A stretch of 44,090 bases of DNA from NCBI RefSeq assembly GCF_014236655.1, contig NZ_JACMYG010000037.1, forward strand, positions 1 through 44,090. Reading direction: 5' to 3'. This stretch comes from Pseudomonas kielensis (GTDB taxonomy: Bacteria; Pseudomonadota; Gammaproteobacteria; Pseudomonadales; Pseudomonadaceae). The notes below the pieces were generated by a model. That model was given only the letters and a program-made list of their open reading frames with translations. It did not search any database and was not told the origin of the DNA. The position numbers and the translations under genes are program-made. Of this stretch, positions 26,472 through 37,982 are shown piece after piece; positions within the stretch are counted from its first letter, which is position 1, and the number at the start of each line of letters is the position of its first letter.

Positions 26472-26915
26472 TCAGTCGTGTTTGTTTTTGTGCTTGTTCT
26501 TGTTCTTGTTCTTGTTTTTGTGCTTATGGCTGTTGCCGCCGGAGCTGTGATGATCGTCGTCATCGGCCAGGTTGTTGCCGACTGCGCCGCCAGCGGCACC
26601 GCCCAGGCCGGCGCCGATGGTCGAGCCGGTGGAGCCGCCCAGTTGGTTGCCGATCACCGAACCCCCGGCTGCGCCCAGACCGCCGCCAATCGCGGCTTCA
26701 TTCTTGTTGCCTTTGGGGGCGGCGATGGCGCCGCCCGCAGCACCGCCAACACCCGCGCCGATCGCCGCGCCAGTGCTGCCGCCGATCTGTTGGCCGAGGA
26801 CATTACCCAGCGCACCCCCGAGCCCGCCGCCGACGGCTGCAGTGCCATCTCCAGCCGCCATGGCGCCTTGGGTGATCAGAATGCCTAGAGCAAGGGTAGA
26901 CAGGGTCAATCGCAT
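26472..26915 (-). CDS. Exported glycine-zipper protein with basic His/Lys/Asn tail
   Basis: 147 residues from ATG 26915 (a GTG at 26939 would add 8 residues before the signal). Signal peptide MRLTLSTLALGILITQGAMA, then two repeats of Gly-zipper sequence (GGGLGGALGNVLGQQIGGST and GGGLGAAGGSVIGNQLGGST, each followed by G-x-GLGGAAGGA), separated by APKGNKNEAA. The C-terminus switches to DDDDHHSS and then a low-complexity K/N/H tail (HKNKNKN type). The zippers suggest membrane association or oligomerisation in the envelope; the tail may bind metal, nucleic acid or surface polymers. Function unknown. Confidence 0.7.
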   Translation of the reverse strand: MRLTLSTLALGILITQGAMAAGDGTAAVGGGLGGALGNVLGQQIGGSTGAAIGAGVGGAAGGAIAAPKGNKNEAAIGGGLGAAGGSVIGNQLGGSTGSTIGAGLGGAAGGAVGNNLADDDDHHSSGGNSHKHKNKNKNKNKHKNKHD

Positions 26916-27006
26916 GATGGGGGTCTTCCGTGTGTTCACGCTGTGGGGAAACTTGAACTGTAGAGGGCGCGGCGTCGATTAAGTTCGATCCGCGCCCATT
27001 CAGGCC

Positions 27007-30717
<3,711 letters not shown>

Positions 30718-30872
30718 GGGGACTACCTGGTCAGGCGATTACGAAGGGCCGGAATCATAACAAACCTGTGCGCTATTGGGGCATGAGGAGGTTTTGCATG
30801 AATATCGCTCATGTTGAAGCCAGGGCCGGACCGGTAGAATCGTGACGTTTTTTCATGATCGGGACCAGGGAC

Positions 30873-33164
30873 ATGTCGTATCGCGTTTTCATCAGCCTTT
30901 TTGCGCTGCTCATCAGCAGCGCCGCCACCGCCCAGGGACCGGCGCCGGCGATTTCCTATACCCGCGATATTCAACCGATCTTCACCGAAAAGTGCGTGGC
31001 CTGCCACGCCTGTTATGACTCCCCCTGCCAGCTCAACCTGGGCAGCGGCGAGGGTGCTTCTCGCGGGGCGAACAAATCCCCGGTCTACGACGGTCAACGC
31101 AGTCAGGCCGAAGCGCCGACGCGGCTGTTTTATGACGCCCTCGGCAAGCGTGCCTGGCAGCAAAAAGGCTTCTATTCGGTACTCGACGCCCAGGGCAGCC
31201 AGGCCGCGCTGATGGCGCGCATGCTCGAACTGGGCCATCAAACCCCGTTGCAACCCAACGCCAAGCTGCCGGAAGAGATCGTCCTGGGCCTGAACCGGGC
31301 CAACATGTGTCCGCAACCGGGGGAGTTCGACGCCTATGCTCAGCAGCACCCCAAGGAGGGCATGCCGCTGGCGGTGACCGGACTGACCACGGCGCAGTAC
31401 CAGACCCTGCAGCGCTGGCTGGCGTCCGGGGCACCCATCGACGAACAGGGTCTGGCGCCCAGCGCCCGGGAAGCGCTGCAGATCGTGCAGTGGGAAAACC
31501 TGCTCAACGCCCCCGGCGCCCGGGAAAGCCTGGTGGCGCGCTGGCTGTATGAACACCTGTTCCTGGCCCACCTGTATTTCAAGGAGGGCGAGCAGGGCCA
31601 CTTCTTCCAGTGGGTGCGTTCGCGCACGCCCACCGGCCAGCCCATCGACCTGATCAACAGCCGGCGGCCCAACGATGACCCGGGAACCCAGGTGTACTAC
31701 CGCCTGTGGCCGGTGCAAGGGGTGATCGTGCACAAGACCCACATCACCTATCCCTTGAGCCCGGCGAAAATGGCCCGGATCAAGAGCCTGTTCTACAGCG
31801 GCAACTGGCAGGTCGACGCCTTGCCCGGCTACGGTCCGGAGCGCCGGGCCAACCCGTTCCAGACTTTCCAGGCGATTCCTGCCCAGGCGCGCTATCAATT
31901 CATGCTCGATAACGCCGAATACTTCGTGCGCACCTTCATCCGTGGGCCGGTGTGCCGCGGACAGATCGCCACCGACGTGATCCGCGACCACTTCTGGGCC
32001 TTGTTCCAGGCGCCGGAACACGACCTGTACATCGTCGACCCGAACTACCGCGGCCAGGCCACGCCATTGCTGGCGATGCCCGGGCAGAACGACGACGTCG
32101 GCAGTGTGCTGAGCCTGTGGCACGCCTATCGCGACAAGCGCAATGAGTACGAAACCCTGCGCCAGGACGCCTACGCCGATGCTCCGGCGCCGAGTTGGTC
32201 GTCCTTGTGGGCGGGTAACGACAACGCCTTGCTGAGCATCTTTCGCCACTTCGACAGTGCCTCGGTGACCAAGGGCCTGATCGGTGACGTCCCGCAGACG
32301 GTGTGGCTGTTCGACTTCCCGTTGCTGGAGCGCACCTATTACCAGTTGGCGGTGAATTTCGACGTGTTCGGCAACGTGTCGCACCAGGCCCAGACGCGGC
32401 TGTATTTCGACCTGATCAGAAATGGCGCCGAACAGAACTTCCTGCGCTTGATGCCCGCCGACGCCCGCGACGGTTATCTCGACGACTGGTATCAGAACGG
32501 CGGCAAGTTCAAGATGTGGATGGATTACGCCAGCATCGACAACGACACGCCGACCGCGCTCAAGCTGGCGCCCAACGACCCCAAGCGCGACTTCGTCCAG
32601 CAGTTGCTGGCTCGCTATGGCGACCTCAATGCCCGGCCGGACCCGATCAACCGCTGCAGTGGCGCCTACTGCTCCCGGCCGAACATCGATCCGGCCCTGC
32701 AGAATGCCGAGCAGGCCCTCAGTCGCCTGACGTCACGCCCGGCGGCAGGGTTGAAGGTGATCGAGCAGATGCCGGAAGCGACCATGCTGCGCATCGAAAC
32801 CGCCAATGGCAAACGTGAGGTCTACAGCCTGGTGCGCAACCGCGCCCACAGCAACGTGGCGTTCATGCTCGGCGAGTCGCTGCGCTATCAGCCTGGACTG
32901 GACACCATGACCCTGTACCCGGGGGTGCTCAGCAGCTATCCGAACTTCATGTTCAACATTCCGGCCGACGAAGTGCCGGAATTCGTCGAAGACATGGAGA
33001 ACGCCAAGGATGCCGAGCGTTTCGAGCGAATCGTCGGGCGCTGGGGCATTCGCCGCAGTCACCCGCAGTTCTGGGTGTACTTCCACGATTTGAGCCAGTA
33101 CCTCCATGAGACCGACCCGGTGGAAGAGGGCGTGCTGGACATGAACCGCTACGAGAACCTTTGA
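30873..33164 (+). CDS. cti: Fatty acid cis/trans isomerase
   Basis: 763 residues from ATG 30873 (AGGGAC upstream). Signal peptide MSYRVFISLFALLISSAATAQ exports it to the periplasm, followed by a c-type haem motif CVACH at 41-45. The length and the SYTRDIQPIFTEKCVACHACYDSPCQLNLGSGEG start are characteristic of Cti of Pseudomonas and Vibrio, which converts cis- to trans-unsaturated membrane fatty acids under solvent or heat stress without reversing. Monocistronic, divergent from metH as in other pseudomonads. Confidence 0.95.
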   Translation: MSYRVFISLFALLISSAATAQGPAPAISYTRDIQPIFTEKCVACHACYDSPCQLNLGSGEGASRGANKSPVYDGQRSQAEAPTRLFYDALGKRAWQQKGFYSVLDAQGSQAALMARMLELGHQTPLQPNAKLPEEIVLGLNRANMCPQPGEFDAYAQQHPKEGMPLAVTGLTTAQYQTLQRWLASGAPIDEQGLAPSAREALQIVQWENLLNAPGARESLVARWLYEHLFLAHLYFKEGEQGHFFQWVRSRTPTGQPIDLINSRRPNDDPGTQVYYRLWPVQGVIVHKTHITYPLSPAKMARIKSLFYSGNWQVDALPGYGPERRANPFQTFQAIPAQARYQFMLDNAEYFVRTFIRGPVCRGQIATDVIRDHFWALFQAPEHDLYIVDPNYRGQATPLLAMPGQNDDVGSVLSLWHAYRDKRNEYETLRQDAYADAPAPSWSSLWAGNDNALLSIFRHFDSASVTKGLIGDVPQTVWLFDFPLLERTYYQLAVNFDVFGNVSHQAQTRLYFDLIRNGAEQNFLRLMPADARDGYLDDWYQNGGKFKMWMDYASIDNDTPTALKLAPNDPKRDFVQQLLARYGDLNARPDPINRCSGAYCSRPNIDPALQNAEQALSRLTSRPAAGLKVIEQMPEATMLRIETANGKREVYSLVRNRAHSNVAFMLGESLRYQPGLDTMTLYPGVLSSYPNFMFNIPADEVPEFVEDMENAKDAERFERIVGRWGIRRSHPQFWVYFHDLSQYLHETDPVEEGVLDMNRYENL

Positions 33165-33169
33165 CCCCT

Positions 33170-33212
33170 ACCTGGCGTGGCGCCCGCAAACCGGCGCCAC
33201 GCCAGGTGTTTT
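33170..33212 (+). terminator. Strong hairpin terminator after cti
   Basis: Perfect 15-bp arms (33170-33184 and 33193-33207) with an 8-nt loop, 5 nt after the cti stop, followed by GTTTTC. Separates cti from nfuA. Confidence 0.75.
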
Positions 33213-33300
33213 CGACAGGGCTTTATCCCGACAAAAATACTGGGACTTTGTCCGGCGCCATGATTGGCGTAAACTGCGCCCAAGCCTGCGAGGAATTTCC

Positions 33301-33885
33301 ATGACCGCCATTACCATTACCGACGCCGCCCACGATTATCTGGCTGATCTGCTCTCCAAGCAGAACACCCCGGGGATCGGCATTCGGGTCTTTATCACCC
33401 AGCCTGGCACCCAGTACGCCGAAACCTGCATTGCCTACTGCAAGCCGGGCGAAGAAAAACCTGAAGACACTGCGCTGGGGCTCAAAAGCTTCACCGCCTA
33501 CATCGATTCGTTCAGCGAGGCCTTCCTCGACGACGCCGTGGTCGACTACGCCACCGACCGCATGGGCGGGCAACTGACCATCAAGGCGCCGAACGCCAAA
33601 GTGCCAATGGTCAACGCCGACAGCCCGATCAACGAGCGCATCAACTATTACCTGCAAACCGAAATCAACCCAGGGCTGGCCAGCCACGGCGGTCAGGTCA
33701 GCCTGATCGACGTCGTGGACGACGGCATTGCCGTGTTGAAGTTCGGTGGCGGCTGCCAGGGCTGCGGCCAGGCGGACGTGACCTTGCGCGAAGGCATCGA
33801 GCGCACCCTGCTGGAGCGCGTTCCTGAGCTCAAGGGCGTGCGCGACGTGACCGACCACACGCAGAAAGAAAACGCCTACTACTAA
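33301..33885 (+). CDS. nfuA: Fe-S cluster biogenesis protein NfuA
   Basis: 194 residues with a degenerate A-type N-terminal domain (about 1-95; AITITDAAHDYLADLL) and a C-terminal Nfu domain carrying the cluster-binding CxxC (C152, C155 in GGGCQGCGQ). It delivers 4Fe-4S clusters to apoproteins under stress. GAGGA lies 6-7 nt before the ATG. Single gene between two hairpin terminators. Confidence 0.95.
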   Translation: MTAITITDAAHDYLADLLSKQNTPGIGIRVFITQPGTQYAETCIAYCKPGEEKPEDTALGLKSFTAYIDSFSEAFLDDAVVDYATDRMGGQLTIKAPNAKVPMVNADSPINERINYYLQTEINPGLASHGGQVSLIDVVDDGIAVLKFGGGCQGCGQADVTLREGIERTLLERVPELKGVRDVTDHTQKENAYY

Positions 33886-33906
33886 TAAGGTGTTCGCTGC
33901 GACATG

Positions 33907-33937
33907 AAAAAACGGCGCCCGTGAGCGCCGTTTTTTT
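33907..33937. terminator. Bidirectional rho-independent terminator, nfuA/cobM
   Basis: AACGGCGC (33911-33918) and GCGCCGTT (33925-33932) flanked by A run on the left and T run on the right, so it works for nfuA on plus and for the cob operon end on minus. Confidence 0.85.
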
Positions 33938-33977
33938 ATGGTCAGTCCTTGTGGAACCTGTAGCAGCTGCCGAGCCC

Positions 33978-34724
33978 TCAGGGCCGGTACAGGTGCGCAT
34001 GCCCGGCCCGGTACAGTGACGACTCACTGAAGGAGTCCGCCGCCAGCACCCGGCCCACCAGGATCAGCGCCGTGCGCCGAAAACCTTTGGCCTGGACCTT
34101 GTCGACGATGTCGTCGAGGGTGCCCAGGACCCAGTCCTGATCCGGCCAACTGGCCTTGTGCACCACGGCAATCGGGCAGTCGGCGCCGTAGTGGGGCAGC
34201 AGTTCGGCGACGATTTTCGCCAGGTGGTTGACCCCCAGGTGAATCGCCATGGTCGTGCCATGCCGGGCCAGGCTGGCGAACTCCTCGCCGGCCGGCATCG
34301 TGGTTTTATCGGCGTAGCGGGTCAGGATCACGCTTTGCGCGATGTCCGGCAGGGTCAGTTCGACCCCCAGCAACGCCGCACAGGCCGCCGTGGCCGTGAC
34401 GCCGGGGATGATGTCGAAGGGGATGCCCAGCGCGCGCAGATGGCGGATCTGCTCGCCGATCGCCCCATACAGACTCGGATCGCCGGAATGCACCCGTGCC
34501 ACGTCTTCGCCCCGGGCGTGGGCCTGGCTGATCAACTCGATGATCTGTTCCAGGTGCAGTTCGGCACTGTTGACCACCTGGTGCGCCCGGTGGCCCTGGA
34601 GCACGGCTTCAGGCACCAATGAGCCGGCGTAGATGATCACCGGGCAGCTGTGAATCAGCCGTTGGCCCTTGACGGTGATCAGTTCCGGGTCACCGGGACC
34701 CGCGCCGATGAAGTAGACGGTCAT
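33978..34724 (-). CDS. cobM: Precorrin-4 C11-methyltransferase
   Basis: 248 residues from ATG 34724 (CAGGAG 8 nt upstream). Tetrapyrrole methylase fold: GAGPGDPELITVKGQRLI at 7-24 (SAM-binding P-loop), YAGSLVPEAVL, ARVHSGDPSLYGAIGEQ and PGVTATAACAALLGVELTLPDIAQSVILTR, all typical of CobM/CbiF. It methylates precorrin-4 at C11 using SAM in aerobic corrin synthesis. Last gene of the riboswitch-led minus-strand operon, 81 bp after cobE. Confidence 0.93.
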   Translation of the reverse strand: MTVYFIGAGPGDPELITVKGQRLIHSCPVIIYAGSLVPEAVLQGHRAHQVVNSAELHLEQIIELISQAHARGEDVARVHSGDPSLYGAIGEQIRHLRALGIPFDIIPGVTATAACAALLGVELTLPDIAQSVILTRYADKTTMPAGEEFASLARHGTTMAIHLGVNHLAKIVAELLPHYGADCPIAVVHKASWPDQDWVLGTLDDIVDKVQAKGFRRTALILVGRVLAADSFSESSLYRAGHAHLYRP

Positions 34725-34805
34725 GGCCGGCTCCTGTGAAAAAAAGGACAAGGCAAGGCTTCAGATGAACGTTGCTCATGATCGAAGGGGGGGATTATCG
34801 GGATT

Positions 34806-35219
34806 TTACAGCGCGCAGGCCAATGCAAAGGTGGCCTGGGCGTATTTCTGCCGGGAAATCAGCAGGGTTGCCGGGGCCTGGGCCAACTGTTCGGCCAGGG
34901 CCAGGGCAGCGCTTTCGGCCACGCCATAACAGCCGGTGCGTTCGAAGGCGATCTGCGACTGGTGGCTGAGGCGGGCTTGATACTGGGCCAATTGTTCGCT
35001 GCTGAAGTACATCAGTGGCAGCGCCAGTTGGGCGGCCAGTTCAAGCAGTCCAGGCTCCTCGCGCTTGAGGTCGATGCTGGCCAGGGCCTTGATCGAGTGC
35101 AGCTCGATCTGGTGCGCTTGCAGGGCCTGATCGAGTAACGCGCGCAGCGTGCTCGCCGGGCAGCCACGCTGGCAGCCCAGGCCGACCACCAGGGTCGGCG
35201 CTGCGCGAGGGTCACTCAT
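34806..35219 (-). CDS. cobE: Cobalamin biosynthesis protein CobE
   Basis: 137 residues of the CobE/CbiG C-terminal family: LVVGLGCQRGCPASTLRALLDQAL at 11-34, IKALASIDLKREEPGLLELA, LPLMYFSSEQLAQ and GCYGVAESAALALA. CbiG C-terminal domains act with the C11/C17 steps; CobE's exact role in the aerobic pathway is not firmly known. ATG overlaps the cbtA stop (ATGA). Confidence 0.88.
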   Translation of the reverse strand: MSDPRAAPTLVVGLGCQRGCPASTLRALLDQALQAHQIELHSIKALASIDLKREEPGLLELAAQLALPLMYFSSEQLAQYQARLSHQSQIAFERTGCYGVAESAALALAEQLAQAPATLLISRQKYAQATFALACAL

Positions 35220-35920
35220 GCCGGGAACTGGCCCGCGCTTTTGCGGCGGAACAACCAGGCGCTGAGCACGCCCAGGGCCAGCCAGAAAGCCACGTTGGTC
35301 AGTTGCGACGCGATCTTGAACTGCGTTTCCAGCGCTTGCGGCGCCAGCATCGAATGCACGGCCGGTTGGGGGGCGCCGATCACATGGGGTACCACCAGGA
35401 TGGCAACGCCCAGCAGCTTGAGCAGCCAGTTGCGGCCGAACGCGATCAGGGCAATCCCGGCGGCGGTCGAGGCTGCCGTGCCGATCCACCACATTTGCCG
35501 TTGGCCCAGGTCGGCCGCGGCGGTGCCCGGCAACTCGGGTGGCAGGCCGAGGGTCGGTGCCAGGACGAAGGTGGCATAACCGGCCAGGCCCCAGAGCAGG
35601 CCCTGGGACGTGCGGGTCGGCGCGCGCAGGGTGTAGAGGCCCGCCAGCATCAGGGCAAAGCCGACGGCCACCACCAGGTTGCCGCCCGTGGTCGACAGCA
35701 CACGCTGCCAGCCGTCTTCCGGTTCCCAGGCTTCGCCGTCATGGCTGTGGGCCGCGGTACCGGCGGCGTGTTCATGGACTTCAACCGCCGCAGGTGCGGA
35801 TTGTTCGTAAGTCTCGGCCTGCAGAATCAACGGGGAGACCCAGAAACTCTGCAGCAGCGTCAGCAGCAGGGCGGCAAGCAGCCCACTGAAACCTGCGGTT
35901 TGTGCAATACGCTTGATCAT
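35216..35920 (-). CDS. cbtA: Cobalt transporter subunit CbtA
   Basis: 234 residues, five or six TM segments (FSGLLAALLLTLLQSFWVSPLIL, GNLVVAVGFALMLAGLYTL, GLLWGLAGYATFVLAPTLGLPPELPG, WWIGTAASTAAGIALIAFG, LLGVAILVVPHVIGAPQP, FWLALGVLSAWLF). The periplasmic-side loop EVHEHAAGTAAHSHDGEAW is His/Glu rich. PPELPGTAAADLGQRQMWW is typical of CbtA. Together with CbtB it is the predicted B12-riboswitch-controlled cobalt importer. Confidence 0.88.
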   Translation of the reverse strand: MIKRIAQTAGFSGLLAALLLTLLQSFWVSPLILQAETYEQSAPAAVEVHEHAAGTAAHSHDGEAWEPEDGWQRVLSTTGGNLVVAVGFALMLAGLYTLRAPTRTSQGLLWGLAGYATFVLAPTLGLPPELPGTAAADLGQRQMWWIGTAASTAAGIALIAFGRNWLLKLLGVAILVVPHVIGAPQPAVHSMLAPQALETQFKIASQLTNVAFWLALGVLSAWLFRRKSAGQFPA

Positions 35921-35931
35921 CTGGGCAGGTC

Positions 35932-36120
35932 TCAGTGGCACGGGAAGGCGGCGCTGTGGCGGGTATCGTGGGCGGCGTTGTGCACGGCCTCGATATGGGA
36001 GAACCCGGCGAAGTACACCAGGCACACACCCAGGATCGATGCGCCGATGGCGGCAACGAGGCGTTGGCCCAGTGTGGTGGTGCTGGCGGTGGCGTGGCGG
36101 GTGCTGGTGATGGTCGACAT
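35932..36120 (-). CDS. cbtB: Cobalt transporter subunit CbtB
   Basis: 62 residues with one TM segment (VAAIGASILGVCLVYFAGF) and the C-terminal His-rich motif HIEAVHNAAHDTRHSAAFPCH, the family hallmark probably binding Co2+. 11 bp upstream of cbtA, first gene after the minus-strand cobalamin riboswitch. Confidence 0.9.
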   Translation of the reverse strand: MSTITSTRHATASTTTLGQRLVAAIGASILGVCLVYFAGFSHIEAVHNAAHDTRHSAAFPCH

Positions 36121-36237
36121 GGCGCTTGCCTCTGGTCAGTCAGGGGTGAGTCGTGCGCATGCAAACCTCCGCGAGCCGGGCACGCAGAAACTTGAACAGC
36201 GCCCGCCCACCGCGGGTTTGTTGGCTATGTGTTGCGG

Positions 36238-36430
36238 GCCGGTCTCCGGGCTCACGAGGGGCGGGCTGTGGCCACGCCTGCAAGAATCGCCTTCCCATGC
36301 CGTACAGCTGGCACAGTGGATCTGACTCTTCGCTCGCTTACCGTTGCGGGGGCAGCACCGGACTGACATGGCTTTGCAGTAAAGCACATGATTCACCGGT
36401 TTCCCGTTTCACCCTGTGAAGGGCACCCGT
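36238..36430 (-). promoter_or_regulatory. Cobalamin riboswitch of the cbtB-cbtA-cobE-cobM operon
   Basis: Read on minus: GGTGCCCTTCACAGGGTGAA, AACGGGAAACCGGTG, GTCAGTCCGGTGCTGCCCCC then GCAACGGTAAG, GAGTCAGATCCACTGTGCC, GGGAAGGCG, and the terminal AGCCCGGAGACCGGCC. These are the conserved blocks of the AdoCbl riboswitch in the right order. It ends about 120 nt before the cbtB start, so repression by B12 probably works by termination or by sequestering the cbtB ribosome site. Confidence 0.93.
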
Positions 36431-36507
36431 AACAAGGTGTGTAGGAGAGCATGGCCGGGGGATGGGCGTCAATTGGCATGGGTTCTCAATTGGGGCCCAG
36501 GCGCCTG

Positions 36508-36565
36508 CATCGCGGGCAAGCCCGCTCCCACCAGTACTCCTGTGGGAGCGGGCTTGCCCGCGATG
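36508..36565. repeat. REP doublet (perfect inverted pair)
   Basis: Two REP units (core GTGGGAGCGGGCTTGCCCG) in opposite orientation with 24-bp perfect arms and a 10-nt centre, lying exactly between the two divergent riboswitches. Typical pseudomonad REP/REPIN. The surrounding gap 36431-36617 otherwise must hold the two promoters; no clear -35/-10 pair could be picked by eye. Confidence 0.9.
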
Positions 36566-36617
36566 GGCTCGACTAGACATTGACCCGCCCCGATGCGATG
36601 CGTAGCCTTGCGCGTTC

Positions 36618-36798
36618 GAGGTTCTTTGGCGCGTGCGCCGAAGCTAAGAAGGGAACGCGGTCAATGCCGCGGCTGCCCCCGCAACTGTGAACGGTGCTGT
36701 TTCTGCCAGGCCACTGCACGCTTGATCTCAAGCGGCGGGAAGGCGCAGGAGCCGCCAGTCGAAAGACCGGCCCACCGTCAGCCAGGAGACCTGCCTCG
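36618..36798 (+). promoter_or_regulatory. Cobalamin riboswitch of the cobW-cobN-chlID operon
   Basis: Blocks in order on plus: AGGTTCTTTGGCGCGTGC, AAGAAGGGAACGCGGT, CGGCTGCCCCCGCAACTGTGA, CTGCCAGGCCACTGCA, GCGGGAAGGCG and the closing GTCAGCCAGGAGACCTGCC. This is the AdoCbl riboswitch pattern. 113 nt separate it from the cobW start. Confidence 0.92.
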
Positions 36799-36911
36799 TA
36801 CCAGATTCTCACTACAACCGGGCGGGGTGATCCGGTGGCGAACGCTTTCCGCACGCCAGCGCGTTGCGGCTTCTCGTCCCGTATGCCCGCCACCTTGCCA
36901 AAGGGCATCCG

Positions 36912-37979
36912 ATGAAAACACTGGCCAAACTCCCTGTCACCATCGTTACCGGCTTCCTCGGCTCGGGCAAAACCACCTTGCTGCGGCACATGCTCGACAA
37001 CGCCCAGGGTCGTCGCATTGCGGTGATCGTCAACGAGTTCGGCGAGCTGGGCATCGACGGCGACATCCTCAAGCAGTGCACCATCGGTTGCACCGAAGAA
37101 GAAGCCACTGGCCGGGTCTATGAACTGGCCAACGGTTGCCTGTGCTGCACCGTCCAGGAAGAGTTCTTCCCGGTGATGCGCGAACTGGTGGCCCGTCGCG
37201 GCGACCTCGACCACATTCTCATCGAAACCTCCGGCCTGGCCTTGCCCAAGCCGCTGGTCCAGGCCTTCCAGTGGCCGGAAATCCGCAGCGCCTGCACGGT
37301 CGACGCCGTGATCACCGTGGTCGACAGCCCGGCCGTGGCCGCTGGCACCTTCGCCGCCTTCCCGGACCAGGTCGACGCCCAGCGCAAACTCGATCCGAAC
37401 CTGGACCACGAATCGCCGCTGCATGAGCTGTTCGCCGACCAACTGGCCAGCGCCGACCTGGTCATCCTCAACAAGGCCGACCTGATCAGCCCTGAAGACC
37501 TGGCCCGGGTCCGCCTGGAAGTTGCCGAGGAGCTGCCGCCGGCGGTCAAGATCATCGAAGCCAGCAGCGGGCGCTTGCCGCTCGACGTGCTGATTGGCCT
37601 GGGTGCCGGTTCCGAAGAGCACATCGACAGCCGTCACAGCCATCACGACCATCACCACGACGGCGACGACCATGACGACCATGATCACGACGCCTTCGAT
37701 TCGATCTCCATCGAGCTGCCGCAAGCCGACGAAAGCCTGCTGCTCGATGCCTTGACCCAACTGGTGGTCCAGCACGGCATCCTGCGGGTCAAGGGTTTCG
37801 CCGCGATCCCGAACAAGCCGATGCGCTTGCTGATCCAGGGCGTGGGCACGCGTTTCGACAAGCATTTCGACCGTCAGTGGGGCGCGGACGAAGCACGCAC
37901 CACGCGCCTGGTGCTGATCGGCCAGGCGCTGGACGCCGCTGTGCTCGAAGCGCAATTGCGCGCCGCGCTCAGCGTCTGA
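36912..37979 (+). CDS. cobW: Cobalamin biosynthesis GTPase CobW
   Basis: 355 residues from ATG 36912. G3E-family P-loop GFLGSGKT at 14-21, metal-binding CxCC motif (GCLCC, 75-79), ESGLALP-like switch (IETSGLALP), NKAD guanine motif, and a histidine/aspartate-rich loop (about 237-258, HSHHDHHHDGDDHDDHDHD) before the C-terminal CobW_C domain. CobW-type GTPases deliver cobalt to the CobN chelatase. The upstream in-frame extension to 36864 is not needed. First gene after the riboswitch; cobN follows after 3 bp. Confidence 0.93.
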   Translation: MKTLAKLPVTIVTGFLGSGKTTLLRHMLDNAQGRRIAVIVNEFGELGIDGDILKQCTIGCTEEEATGRVYELANGCLCCTVQEEFFPVMRELVARRGDLDHILIETSGLALPKPLVQAFQWPEIRSACTVDAVITVVDSPAVAAGTFAAFPDQVDAQRKLDPNLDHESPLHELFADQLASADLVILNKADLISPEDLARVRLEVAEELPPAVKIIEASSGRLPLDVLIGLGAGSEEHIDSRHSHHDHHHDGDDHDDHDHDAFDSISIELPQADESLLLDALTQLVVQHGILRVKGFAAIPNKPMRLLIQGVGTRFDKHFDRQWGADEARTTRLVLIGQALDAAVLEAQLRAALSV

Positions 37980-37982
37980 CCC

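Noticed and set aside
26479..26540. Simple repeat (ttgttcttgt type) considered as a CRISPR or satellite
   Set aside because: It is the coding DNA of the Lys/Asn/His tail of the glycine-zipper protein.
30723..32384. Minus-strand 553-codon ORF opposite cti
   Set aside because: Shadow frame; cti on plus has a signal peptide and haem motif at the expected places.
36121..36911. Small ORFs in the divergent cob intergenic region
   Set aside because: They overlap the two riboswitches and the REP doublet; the conserved RNA blocks explain the sequence better.
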